The position numbers and the translations under genes are program-made. Shown piece by piece: positions 50,330 through 61,979 of a stretch of DNA of 64,000 nt. Each line of letters begins with the position of its first letter. Position 1 is the stretch's first letter. The stretch is taken from assembly GCA_963682055.1 (NCBI GenBank), contig OY821748.1:33029661-33093660 (forward strand), read 5' to 3'. The DNA comes from Primula veris (lineage: Eukaryota > Streptophyta > Magnoliopsida > Ericales > Primulaceae). The notes under the pieces are model-generated. The model ran no database searches. It worked only from the letters and a program-made list of their open reading frames with translations, and was not told the origin of the DNA.

Positions 50330-53300
50330 TTTAGGCAATACTTGTGGGGTAGTTGATTGTCTGGAAATAGTGGGTAACGGTGTAACACATAATTTCACTA
50401 ACTAATTGTCTAAAAGATCCTCGGTGACAACGATTTTGGACATGTTGTTCCAAATCAAAATCTTTGGTAAAACCAAATTCATTTGTCAAAAATGAGGTCT
50501 TATACTATAGGTCCAATCATACCTTATGGAGAAATAAGATATTCGAGAAAATCAGTGTTATCTGGTAATAGCTCATGAAAGAATTGAATTTTTTTTACAC
50601 ATCCTCCACTCAATACTACCAAAAGCGTATTCCTGAGGATTTGAGATGTTTTTCAAGTGGTTTAACCATGTTTTTAAAGATTTTTAAAGTTACATTATCA
50701 TTCGCATATCGTCGATTGATAAGAGCTCTTAGATGTTGAGACATGATTGTCTATATTATCATTCGCCTATCGTCGATTGACAGGAACATTTTGGCATTGT
50801 GATATTGACCAAATAAGATATTCCTGGATCAAAAGATGATGCTTGATTTGTAATTGCATCGTATTTAGATCATCTTTGCGGCGATATTTCATGATTAGTC
50901 CGAAATCCACATGTCATTAATGACTTGTTTAAAATACAAGTATGTGTAAAGATTAGTAAAATAATCTCATAGAATTCAAAAGAATTGAAGAAAATATTTG
51001 TGCACTTATCCAACCATACTACGGACCATAAATATATATGGTTATGGTTGATGCATTAAATAAGGTCACATTTTATTGTTATCCACAGAAATGCAGCACT
51101 TCCCAAACTCTTAGCCTTATCATTAAGTTGATGGCACATGTTCCGGATTATCCTAGGAAATCTAGTCGACTTGATAATGCCGCAGAGTAAACATCGAAAT
51201 TTCGATGTGTATTACTTGACTTTGGGAATTGAAATTGAACATCCTATCAATTATGTTCAGACCCAAATGGACTCACGGAAATTATGATGAGGCGACTGCA
51301 AATTATTGCATGCTTTTCTTCGTTTTGCGCACCAAGATTCCAATTTCTATGTGGGGATATGCTATTTTGCTGTATTGGTCCGTCTGAGGTTCATAGTCAC
51401 TCAAAACACTGAATGCGTACCAGTTGGTAACTGGTTATGAGCCAGATGCATCATATGAACGTGTGTTTGAGTGCTTGATTAATAATTTAATTGGGCCGCA
51501 AAAGCGTTCAAAATATGGACCTCTGAAGGGGACATACGTCGATTATGTATCCCCTACCTATCATTTGATAGAGTTACTTTGGCAAGCGATCTCTTTATCG
51601 CATGACATGCGAAAGTGACATTTCTAAGACTGTACTCCCCGTCGATAGGGGATATTTGCACGTTAACGTTGAAAAGGAACGATGTAAAATAACATGGCAA
51701 TAACCCACTAAGTCTTAGCTTGATCCCCAAAATGCACTAAGTGATAAGTGCGTGCATAGACTCCCCCAAGTCTAAATAAGTGTCATACGCACTTGGAAAT
51801 TTATGAAATGTCACGAGATCATATATATACTAGCTGCAAATTGCTTGCAAGGATAGTCATTCCTGTTGGACGCCGTGTTCTTGTCGAAACACGTTGCGTT
51901 GGTCGAACCCACCAAGCAAATAATGTTTCCGTTGGCCGTCAGTCTGTAGTCCTTCCCATGTAACAAGAAAGTTGACCGGTTTTAAATTCGTTCAGTCTCA
52001 GAAGTGGTGAACTGAAACTCGTTTGTCGTACGAGATTCTAAAGGATCAAGGAGATGTGTGATTCCTCCTCATCTTGAGAATCTCAAAATATCTGTCGATC
52101 ATGATATCTTAGACGATATTGAAGCGAAATGAGACTGTCATTGCTTACTTGTTCATATATTCGGTGACCACTGATAATATGAGCAAATGATGACAGGCAA
52201 CCACATATCGTTGCCTGAAGTCAACAAAGAACAGACTGGCCTTATGGAAACTCACAATCCAAGTAAAATTCCTTAGCGAAAAAGTGTTCGGACCTGTAAC
52301 TCCAACACCGCCCAATGTTTAACAAGTTCATTTATTTGGGTATTCGTAAGGAAGCGTGATAAGAATAATGAGGATGTACATTGCTCGCCTCCAAGTGCAA
52401 GACTTCTCTCACATATTGGAATTGATTTCGAGATGGTTTATTTCCTCGTGATGGACATTATAACGGTCCTCTACTTTACCAGTTTAGTAGTTTCCAAAAA
52501 AACTGAGTATGCAGCCTTTGACTGTGGTCATGGTTTTATCTATATGGGGATTTAGATAGAGAGATGTTGATGAAGGTCCTCGTTGGACTTTATATGCTTG
52601 AATCAAGTAGTTCATAACCTCAGAACACATTCTCAATTGAATGAGACATTCACTGTATGGATTAAAATAATCCAAGCGGGTGTGGTATCCCTGCTTAACT
52701 GGGTACTTGATCATCATGAGATCCTTGAACAAGTATTATGCCCTTGCCTATTTTGAAGCAATCCACGTTGGATTTGCCTTCGAGATAAAGGATCATGGAA
52801 AGACACGGTAGTAACTCGGCCTGATGATCGAGTCCCATAAAACAAAATAAAAAAATCTAAGTCCATGATTCAGACCACACCTAGAAGGTGTTATGACGCT
52901 TTAGTTATCATGACGTTAAGGCATCACATTCTCCCATTATCGTTCGATCACAAGCCATTTATATAGACTCATTACGTCCCTGAAATTACGATGAAAAGAT
53001 ATGGAACCATTATGTTCATATCTAAGTAAAATAAGCGCATCATTGTAGTTGGTCTAATGTGCGAGGACGAACATCTCGTCTGTTGTGAATGGTATAGCTC
53101 GACACAACATCGCGCTAACACGCTGCCATCGAAATGGCATAAAAGACATTTTATCATTACTTTAAGATAACTATGTATGAGGGCTTATCTTGTCCCATTT
53201 GCGTCATCGAGTGTACATACCTCATTCGGTACTTTAATTAATGCAACCCTTTTTTCGGTTATACCGATGCCGGTTACTTATCAGACCCTCATAAGTGATA

Positions 53301-53560
53301 TTCCTAACATGGTATGTCTTTACCATTAGAAATAAGATGATATCTTGGAGGTCTTGGGATGACTTCAAACGAATTACTCTGATCTACTCGTGCTCTATGA
53401 GACGACTAGAGAGTATATATGGATTTGAGCCAGTATTAGTCATGTTTGAATTATATACACTCTGTCATCGATCAACATAGACATGACTAGATTATGCATT
53501 TGTCATATTTGAGGACAACTTGCTATTATAGATCAACATATACATGACTAGATTATGCTA
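50330..53560 (+). pseudogene. Degenerate pol of E3
   Basis: Order and orientation follow the intact pol: an acceptor-like TTTAGGCAATACTTGTGGGG at about 50331, the protease region after it, the integrase around 51000-51550 (a short open part has VTGYEPDASYERVFECL, cognate to VTGYEPDVSHLRVFGCL), reverse transcriptase around 52250-52800 and RNase H around 53150-53480. Stops and indels are frequent. Confidence 0.8.
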
Positions 53561-53599
53561 TTTAGCATTTCTCGCCGAAATAAATCTTCACATATGAAG

Positions 53600-54560
53600 T
53601 TTAAGAGCATTCTGTTGAATGTCCATTCTATTCCACATTAGATTTTCTTGCATCCAGTCGTATGCAAGTAAATGAAGTATCTAGATGAATGCTCAGACTA
53701 TTTATTGGAATATGAAATCATTATATCTAGTTGTGTGCAAGTTATGGGGAGTATCCAGAAGAAGGCTTATGACTACTTAGCCAAAATCATTGCATCCAGT
53801 TGTATGCAAGTGAGCTAAAGAATTCCGATGAATACTCGTGTTGATTAACACTTATGACAGTACTCTTTTGTCCTTAAACTAAGTGTTTGTCCCACTGGTT
53901 TTACCTTTGCCAGGTTCTAATGAGACACAATCAATCACAACTATCATAGTTTGTCTAAGTTATCTTGAGACATTTTATGTTCAATATGAATTCTGGCACC
54001 CAGTTGTGTGCATGTGAGGGGAGCATCCTGATGATTGCTTGTGTACTCTTTTTATCCTTAGTTCAAGGGTTTGTCCCACTGGGTTTACCTTGACAAAGGT
54101 TTTAGCGAGATACGTTTCTAATGCCGTTCTCACTAAAGATTGCCGAAATCAGGGGAAGTATCCGGTTGTATACTTCTAACTATCGTGTACTTTTTTATCA
54201 TTTGATTAAAGTGTTTTTTCCACAGGGTTAATTTTCTCTAATAAAGTTTTAATGAGTCACACCGTGTATGGTTATTTTTTCCGTTTTTACTGACAGTTAT
54301 GCACTATTTTGTCCTTCGACCAAGTTTTTTCCCACTGGTTTTTTGGGCAAGGTTTTGATGAGGCACATATTTTCCAGTCAGTTCATGCACACACTTGTAT
54401 ATCGTTTCGGCCAACTCCATTCGGCAACACCATTTTGTCCTATGATCCGGTTTTTGTCCCACATCGGGTTTTCCGGACTTAAGGTTTTATGTGTTGTCAA
54501 TAGCGAATGCGGCTTAACGACTGATCATACTTTATGAAGATGAGGAAGCTTGGAGTTTGT
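53600..54560 (+). repeat. 3' non-coding reiterated repeats of E3
   Basis: Units with TTGCATCCAGT(C/T)GTATGCAAG recur near 53648, 53730, 53790 and 53998. Units with TTTGTCC(C)ACTGG(G)TTTT recur near 53885, 54075 and 54330. They match, inverted, the arrays at 1750-2440 in E1. Confidence 0.72.
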
Positions 54561-54580
54561 TTTGGACATAAAAGGGGGAG

Positions 54581-54859
54581 TGTTGTGATACATATTTACT
54601 GGAATACATATTTAGTGGATTGTGCACATTCATTTGTAACATACAAGACTTTACGTATTTTTCATTAGTGTGTTAGTATGAGTTACAAACCTTGTACTAA
54701 TGACCATTATTTATGACTTGTAACATTCCTCAACCTCTGTTGTATAAGCAGTTTGAGTCTTTCGCCATTGATATGCATACAATGCTCATCATTTGTTCTC
54801 TCTCTCTATATCTCTATATATATATACGTTGTATACGTTGAGCTAATTTACTTGCAATA
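54581..54859 (+). repeat. 3' LTR of copia E3
   Basis: The partner of 47612-47862. It has an extra ACTGGAATACATATTT insertion near its start and other indels. The end near 54859 is approximate because no target duplication confirms it. Confidence 0.8.
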
Positions 54860-55329
54860 AAAAAAAATGGATTAAAACCCAAGAGGCCGTGGCAGAGAGT
54901 ATAAGTTAGTAGTAGAGAATTGTACTCTTTTCCTGGAAATTCTTTTAATTTTACTTTTTTACATTTCTCTCTGTAGGCTCTCTTTATATTTATTTCCCCT
55001 AATTCATCGATTTGATCCGTCAGATTTCGGGTTTCGGATTTCTACGGGGTTTTCTCATTTTTTTTGCAAAAAAATCCCCAAAAAATCAAACCATACCCAA
55101 AACTTAAAGGTTGTGGATCGGTTCCGGCTCGGATTTTCCATTTCTTTATTATATATTTAAGTGCTTTTTAAGATTTATACTGGAATAGAAAATATCAAAT
55201 AACGAATAAACTGCTACATATATTTTCTCACGTTTTTTATATAACCTAAGAGACTTTTGAAGATTTAGACCGGAATAGAAAGTATCAAATAGCATATAAA
55301 TACGGACGAAATTAAATATGTATCACAAT
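54860..55329. other. Intergenic DNA with a short direct repeat
   Basis: Two diverged copies of a unit, AAGATTTA(T/G)ACTGGAATAGAAA..TATCAAATA or similar, lie at about 55168-55210 and 55257-55303. TTCGGGTTTCGGATT-type strings are present. No gene is supported. Confidence 0.45.
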
Positions 55330-56390
55330 CCAAACGCAAGCAAGAAATTAAACAATAATATAAGTTGCGGAAAGTAAAAGTTAAGGAAGAAATTGACACC
55401 GTGATTTATAGAGGTTCGGCAAACGGCCTACGTCCTCTCCTCGGTACTACCGAGTATTTCACTAATAATCTTTTTCCGGATTATACAATCCTAACGAGCT
55501 AATCGACCGATTAAGCTCCTCCTCACTCTATGAGTATCCCGAATGAAAAGACCTAGAGCTTTTAAGCAACACTCGCTTACAAAGCCTCTACCCGATCACT
55601 CGCTCACAAATGAGTTTATACTTTACTCTTTACAAAATTGTTGAAAGTAAAACAACACCCACAATTTGATTGCTTCTAAATAAGTTAATTTGTGATTTTG
55701 ATGATGTTTGATCTTTGGTTGAGTTCGAATTGCTTTTTCTTCAATTTCCCTCTTTTTCGAATTATTTCACCAAAATGGTGATTTTTAGGGTTTGTATAGA
55801 TAGAGGTTGAAGGATGATGATATGTATATAGATTGGTGGTTTGGGAGAGAGATTGGGCTGGTTTATATATAGACCAAAGGTCTGTTTTGTGTATTATGAC
55901 CGTTGGTAGTGGTTGAGGGTTTTAACCAGTGGTTTAAGCTGTTTCCCAGAATAAGCTGAAAAGCTGTTTTCGAAATTTGCAGAAAACGATCGGTCGTTTT
56001 TCTGCAGTCGATCGGTCGTTTTCAGAAACGATCGGTCGTTTTCTGAAAAATGATCGGTCGTTTTTCAGACGACCTTACTGGAAGAATTTGGACAAAAAAC
56101 GATCGGTCGTTTTTGTCCAGACGATCGGTCGTTTCTTCAGTATTTCCGGTTTTCTCGTTAAACTTCGAAAGCTCATAACTCATTCGTCTTAGCTCCGATT
56201 CTGGTTCCGCTTGAACATGTGGCTTCATTTTTTTGTGCTCTATCTTTCTGGCGTCTGAAATTTACAAATTCTCTTTTTGGAAAAGACAAACATTATATCA
56301 TCGAAATAGAGAAATCGTAAAATCATTAAAAACATAATCAAAGTTATAATCAAAATCAATTATTGAACCCCATGGTTCAACAGCATTCAA
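55330..56390 (-). repeat. Long LTR-like dispersed repeat, copy B
   Basis: This is the inverted homologue of copy A (45956-47250). On the minus strand it begins near 56390 with TGTTGAATGC and TGTTGAACCATGG, passes GAAGCCACATGTTCAAGCGG, a hairpin-rich CGATCGGTCG block (55979-56140), and ends near 55330-55480 with GGACGTAGGC ... CACGGTGTCAAT. Divergence from A is substantial. It is probably a solo LTR or fragment; the type is not resolved. Confidence 0.6.
55979..56140. repeat. Run of hairpins sharing a CGATCGGTCG core
   Basis: GATCGGTCG occurs six times. Four occurrences sit in near-perfect hairpins at 55979-56005, 56023-56045, 56043-56068 and 56090-56118. Each has the loop TCGG between (C/T)GA and TCG, but the outer arms differ: GCAGAAA, CAGAAA, CTGAAAAA and GGACAAAAAA, each paired with its own complement. 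The second and third overlap by CTG and cannot form together. Confidence 0.85.
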
Positions 56391-57896
56391 CAATAATAAA
56401 TTTTATCTAGAAATTAAAATTACAACATGATAGAATTAAATATAAAAATAGTTCAAACCTTTGAAAACTATGTAATACTTGTGGAGTTTTTTCTTTCCCC
56501 AATTTTAAAATGAAAGCATTAGATACAAGTTTATAAAACTTTGAGCCATGTAAGTGAAATTAATGAAAAATGTTTCTTTCCAAAATCACAATAGGATTTT
56601 TGAGTGCCACTCGAGCGTGTAATTTTTACACACAAGAAGGACTCGCAACGGCACGAGGGCAATTGCAATATAAATCCCGAAAATACGGGGTTCGTTCCAC
56701 GAGGAATTACTTATATTGATTTCGGTAAATAACAATTATGAAAAACTATGTTTAAAGTGGTACTAATCGCGTTTAATTTCAATTACCACAACGTATACGC
56801 TTTACTAACTTAACAATTATCCCAAAAATAGCCAAACAAGGGTTGTCAATCCTTTTTACTATAAAATCTAGAATATTAATTAAGCTTTCAGTACAAACAA
56901 TTTTGACATTACTTATCATACAAATAAAGAGTCATCAATTCTTAGTAATTGCAAAACAAAGAACACACACCAAAATAAGCAAAGTAATGATAATAAAATC
57001 ATAAAAAAACTTAGCTTGCGCAAGCTGGATTGGTGTTGAACAACTTTGTTGATTTAAACTTGATGGAATATTGTTTATATAAAAATGAAAAAATGGAATT
57101 AAAATTGAGTTTTTATAGAGATGGCCTCTTTGGGCTTTTGCCTCTTCTATTCTGTCGAAAATCTCTGAAAAATACATTATATATGGGCAATAAAAGTCAA
57201 CCAAACACTAGCCTAAAAATCTGGAATTATGTTGACCTGAATGGTCGATGTGACCGATCAGGCCTGACGGGTCACAGTGACCGGTTAAGTCCCCTTCTAG
57301 AGTATTTTTTTGTGTTGACTTATTTGGTTTTCGTTTGGGTCAACTCTGGTCTTCTCTTGGGGGTCCTTTGTTTTTTGATTCTTCACTTTTGGTCCATCAA
57401 TTGGTTTTCTTACGTACTTGTCTCATTTTTGAGCTAGTTATATGCATTTCCTACAAAAATATAGAAATGTGCAAATAAACCAGGAAAAAGCGAAAAACCA
57501 CTAAATATGGCATAAATAGGCTGAAATAACAATGAAATAACACTAATTAACATTATATTAACCAATAAAATATAGCATTTCGTGGTTTAATCAATTTATC
57601 TCATTAAATGTAAACGTAGCATTTTAAAATAGCATAGAAACATTAGAATTGCATTATCAATGTTATAGCATTGATAATTAATGCAAAATATATAAAAGAA
57701 TATACTTAATGCACCATATGTTACAAGGTATAATGCAATTAATACTACACCAATTTATTTCCATAATATTAAGATATAGAAAATATATTGTGTCACATTT
57801 AATGCCTAACATGTGCCCGGGGACACACATTAGCTTTTTCCATAGTTCTTTTGAAGTTTTTTTAGGAATGAGATGACAGTCAACTTCTATGTGTTT
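56391..57896. other. Probable unclassified dispersed repeat; no gene
   Basis: 56600-56730 (ACTCGAGCGTGTAA, GACTCGCAACGGCACGAGGG, GGGGTTCGTTCCACGAGGAA) and 57420-57560 have the look of plant LTR-retrotransposon untranslated DNA. No coding domain, paired LTR or target duplication is visible. The short frame at 57030-57437 is not supported as a gene. Confidence 0.4.
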
Positions 57897-58164
57897 GTTT
57901 TTAAAATGACTTAAAACGACTCAGATTGGTTTTAAAATGACTCAAATTGTTTTTAAAAGGATTTAAAACGGCTCAGACTGTTTTTAAAAGGACTTAAAAC
58001 GGCTCAAACTGTTTTTAAAATGACTTAAAACGACTCAGACTGTTTTTAAATTTATTTAAAACGACTCGAACTGTTTTTAAAATGGTTTAAAACCACTCAA
58101 ACCGTTTTTAAAATTGTTAAAACAACTCGAACTATTTTTAAAATTAATTAAAACGACTCGAACT
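57897..58164. repeat. Minisatellite, about nine ~31-bp units, upstream of HEMB
   Basis: The unit is roughly TTTTTAAAATGACTTAAAAC followed by GACTCAGACTG. It repeats about nine times with point changes, and one unit is shortened to about 22 bp. Each unit contains a short inverted TTTTAAAA. It ends about 200 bp before the CT-rich probable leader of HEMB. Confidence 0.9.
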
Positions 58165-58356
58165 TTTTTTTCCATTTTTAATTATTTTTTCTATTTTTAC
58201 TGGTTATTTAGAAAAAATTGGATCACTAATTAATTAGTAGTTAATTAAGGGGCAGATAACCAATTTAACAAAATGATAATTGGTTGGGCTTGTCTCACAG
58301 AAAATAAACACAAAACCCTTTTTAGTCGCAACACCTAACTTAACTACCTAACTTTC

Positions 58357-58385
58357 AGATCTCTCTCTCTCTCTCTCTCTCTCCG
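58357..58385 (+). promoter_or_regulatory. (CT)n tract, probable HEMB transcription start/leader
   Basis: About 12 CT units preceded by ACTTTCAGAT and followed by CCGGCTGATTCTC. Pyrimidine-rich tracts of this kind are common at plant transcription starts and 5' leaders. It lies 0.9 kb before the HEMB start codon. An acceptor-like AACATTGTAG|GAAATAGG at about 59275-59284 would allow a 5' leader intron in between. This is inference only. Confidence 0.45.
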
Positions 58386-58856
58386 GCTGATTCTCTTTGG
58401 TTATAACTCTTTTTTCACTTTTTTTATTTTTTTTTATTTCACACCTTCACATTTTTAAGCTTCTTTTCTTTCTACTTCTAACCTTGTTGCAATTTGGGTT
58501 GTTCAAAATATTTTTACTTAATATCTCAACGTATTATTAATGATACTTTTTATTTTGCTTAATTCCGCTTCAAATATTTTACTTTTTTTTTTTGCTTTTT
58601 CTGGTTTTATGAATGAACAAGCTTAAATTTACAAGGTGGGGTAAATCTTTTTATCAATCTCAAATATGCACCTTGTTTTCCACACATTGTTACATGGTAC
58701 CATTTTTTTTCTTTTCTTTTTTCTGGACTTCCAACTTTACGTTTAACTTACCGAAAAAACTTACGTTTAACTCGACTATTTCCCAAGACACTAGGCATAC
58801 CCTCCCATGTTATAAAAAAAAGTTTCATCTAGAAAATGTAGGATAGCAACTACCGT

Positions 58857-59019
58857 CACGGGCGGAGCTAGGATTAACATTTTGGGGTTGCACAAATCAA
58901 AGTGCTATTTTACGGGGTTGCGAGACTCACCTTTTTTAAATTGTTTTAAAAAAATTCTATAGATAAAAAGATATTTTCGTAAATTGTGGACCCTTTGTCA
59001 TACACACCCTCCGCCCATG
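58857..59019. mobile_element. hAT-type MITE with perfect 8-bp duplication
   Basis: The 163-bp element starts CACGGGCGGAG and ends CTCCGCCCATG, an 11-bp inverted end with one mismatch. ACTACCGT is repeated exactly at 58849-58856 and 59020-59027, the hAT-type 8-bp target duplication. It lies in the region upstream of the HEMB start codon, possibly within a leader intron. Confidence 0.88.
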
Positions 59020-59156
59020 ACTACCGTAACATCAAACTAAAATTATTCTCTTTTTATAAACCAAAAAAATTGACTCCACCGGATATCGCTAAAGCCCAAG
59101 CTCCTAGAGGAACGTTTCCCTGTTTTCTGTCCTAGTACTGTAGAAACTTGCGAAAG

Positions 59157-59182
59157 CCCCCCCCCCCCCCCCCCCCCCCCCC
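59157..59182. repeat. Poly(C) run of 26
   Basis: An uninterrupted C tract about 125 bp before the HEMB start codon. Such G/C homopolymers are rare in AT-rich plant DNA. The length may vary or be affected by sequencing error. Confidence 0.9.
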
Positions 59183-59307
59183 AAACTTTTTATCTATCTA
59201 GTTGCCTATATAATATAATATTTTTTTTTGTCGAAAAATACCGAAATTGTTTAACTAACTCCATCTTTTTGAAAACATTGTAGGAAATAGGAAAAAGTTG
59301 GTTTTCT

Positions 59308-61931
59308 ATGGCTTCAATTTCGATAAATAATATGCCCTGCATTGGAGGACCAGTGAACGGTGTGGATTGTGTAAAGTATGTTGGTTTGAAACCATTTGTA
59401 AATCAAAAACTTGTTTGTGCTCGGCCTGCCAATATAGCATTTAATCGTCCATACCCAGAAGTGAGAGCGACGATTAATGGGCCGACAGAGAAAATTGGAT
59501 TAAGTGATGAGGAATGTGAGGCTGCTGTGGTTGCTGGTCGTATTCCCGAGGCGCCTCCGGTGCCACGTAAGCCAGCTGCACCAGTTGGAACCCCTCTGAG
59601 CTATTCCCTTGTGAGTATTCTAAAGCTCGTCGAATTACGTATCATAGGAGTGAATTTATCATTATAGTAGAGTGACCGAGATTGTAGATGTTATCATATA
59701 TACATTAAGAGAAATGTACAGTACAGGAGTCAATACGAGTAAGGACAGGGATATAGCTAACCTAATAGTTATCTACTCAAATGTTACTGATTGTTGTTAT
59801 GAGAGCATTCACAGCTGGGTTTCTGAAATGATCATCTATTTTACAGTTTCAAACCCCTTTTATCTATTTTACTGATTTTCTAAACACACGTCTCCACAAC
59901 AGATTTTCTAAAATACAATTTCGATTTACAGATTTTCCTCTTCAGCCAATTTTCTATATTACAAATTTTCTACAATTATTTTCTCTTTCCATACATTTTT
60001 AAAGATAGATTTTGTGGTGCACATTACTCTCTTTTACGAGAAAACTACAATAACTAATAAAATAACCTTAAATTAATCAATAATAAAACCACAGTGAGGC
60101 AAAAAACTGAAATCAACAACTACGCCTACATCTTTATATACCATCAACAATCTGTCAAATGGATCATAAGTTCATAACTGAAGGAATGAAAAAAGAAATT
60201 ATTTTTTTGCGAAACCTTGTTTATACAGCATACTATTGAAAAAATGGGCTGGAATTCGATAAAAGTATAAAACACACTAAGCTATTAATGACGAGAAAGG
60301 GAAAGGGGGTAGGGGGGAGAAGAAACCTGAGATACAAAAGCTACACTAGTTTAGTATGATGGAAAAATACTGTTGATAATTTGGTATGTTTTACAAAATT
60401 TGCGAAGATAGGAAATCTATACAAAATCTGCTAAATGAGTTTCTTTTTTACCGTTTTGCTAAATATAGCAAACTTGTTCACTTTACAAACACGGCTTATA
60501 GTGATCTGAAGTTGTAAGTATGAACTCCTTGTCATAACTAGTCAAGAGCTAGTTGGACTATATGTAGCTGTGAGGATGAAAATGTATTTCTCTATTTTGA
60601 TAATTACTTCCATCCAAATTATTGTTGTGTTAATTTTGTGCACATCGTGTTATTGTCCTGAAGCTTGTACGTTTTGTTTGTTTGTTGGTTGTTACCAGCC
60701 AATTTGTAGGCGCCCTCGTCGTAATAGGAGGTCACCACATTTGAGAGCGGCTTTTCAGGAAACAAGCTTGTCACCTGCAAATTTTGTGTACCCGCTTTTC
60801 ATTCACGAAGGTTGGTATGGAAAGGACCATCTCTCTCTATCTCTCTCTCAGACGGAATAGAAAGACCAGGCCTTTTGGAAATCTCATTTTTGTACTTTTG
60901 TCTTACAATAGGTGAAGAGGACACACCTATCGGGGCGATGCCCGGATGTTACAGACTAGACTGGCGACATGGGCTTATTGAGGAGGTCAGTAAGTTCTTA
61001 TTGATATTGTATTCTTCAAAAAGTCTTGATGTTAATATTTTAGGCACATGCTACTTTTGCACATATAAACTATGGATTTTAACAATCTAAATGATTCAAT
61101 CAACTATAAGAACTAATCAAAGTTTATTTAGTTTTCTTAATGAAGTGTAGGCCTCGTGAGTTCAACTTTTATAAGGCATAACTTCCATTCTTACTTTTCA
61201 CGTGTAGAGATACTTTTGCTCTGTGTAGTCGTGTTGTATCTTTTAGTAAGTTTATAAGTACATTTGATTTTCAGTTTTCATTCATCATCTTGGGCATAGG
61301 AGACTAGATTCGCTGCAGCTTACCCTCCACAAATTTTATCAATATATTATCACATGAAGTGTCAAAGACGTGTGATGTTGGTGTAAACAGTATTGTTTTA
61401 TCAAAATATCGTAACATGAAGTGTTGGATGTTCTTTTGCTGTAGCTTGTTCAGTTAGATTGTACAGATATAATATTACGTTCATCTCTTCAATGAAGTTC
61501 TGATTTATGCTTTTCACAGTTGTATTTCATATTCATTCTTGGTCATAGGTGTCAAAGGCACGGGATGTTGGTGTAAACAGTATTGTGCTCTTCCCAAAAG
61601 TTCCAGATGCTCTAAAGGTTCAAATTCGCCAACAAAATGTTATCTGTTTACTTCTAATACGTAATATTATAATATATTTATTCCTGACAGACACCCACTG
61701 GCGATGAAGCTTACAACGAGAATGGATTAGTTCCTCGAGCTATTAGGCTTCTTAAGGACAAGTATCCCGACCTTGTAAGTAACAATTATAACTCCCGTTG
61801 AAAATTCCTGAAATTTATTCTTTTGTGACATAATTTATTGTTCCTGAAATATTGTTTTTAGATTATCTACACCGATGTGGCTTTGGATCCTTATTCCTCT
61901 GATGGGCATGATGGCATTGTTAGAGAAGATG
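59308..61931 (+). CDS. HEMB: Delta-aminolevulinic acid dehydratase (porphobilinogen synthase), 5' six exons
   Basis: Condenses two 5-aminolevulinate molecules to porphobilinogen in the plastid, for chlorophyll and heme. Exons: 59308-59610, 60699-60810, 60912-60985, 61549-61617, 61691-61774 and 61862-61931. They total 712 nt, ending in phase 1 with donor GTGAGG; all junctions have GT/AG and agreeing phases. The N terminus (about 50-60 residues, Ser/Asn-rich, few acids) is a likely plastid transit peptide. Later motifs are RRPRRNRRSP, FQETSLSPANFVYPLF, EEDTPIGAMPGCYR, LFPKVPDALK, PTGDEAYNENGLVPRAIRLL and TDVALDPYSSDGHDG. In the last, Asp residues (about 223, 228 and 231) replace the zinc-binding Cys of animal enzymes, the mark of plant Mg-dependent forms. 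The active-site lysines and roughly 45% of the usual 430 residues lie beyond the window. Confidence 0.93.
61340..61440 (+). pseudogene. Decayed duplicate of HEMB exon 4 within intron 3
   Basis: 61362-61405 (GTGTCAAAGACGTGTGATGT, then TGGTGTAAACAGTATTGTT) matches the start of the true exon 4 at 61549-61592 with only a few changes, then diverges. Its upstream border is AA rather than the AG acceptor, so it should not be spliced in. The preceding TTCATTCATC...TTGGGCATAG (about 61278-61300) also resembles the real acceptor region before exon 4. Confidence 0.7.
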
Positions 61932-61979
61932 GTGAGGAACATCTTCAATAATAGTAGTCCTATTTGTGTGGTGTGTATA

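Larger units (their letters stand above)
47612..54859 (+). mobile_element. Old degenerate Ty1/copia element E3
   Basis: The left LTR (47612-47862) and right LTR (54581 to about 54859) share most of their length but differ by many substitutions and indels, so the insertion is much older than E1 or E2. CGTTATCGGCAC follows the left LTR directly and AAAAGGGGGAG precedes the right one, fixing plus orientation. The interior is homologous to E2 but heavily decayed. It shares with E1 a duplicated segment in the pre-integrase region (50690-50790) and a doubled gag N-terminal segment (49340-49500). No clear target duplication was found. Confidence 0.9.

Noticed and set aside
57030..57437. 135-codon frame as a gene
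   Set aside because: Mostly hydrophobic low-complexity sequence in repeat-like DNA, with no conserved motif and no splice or promoter context.
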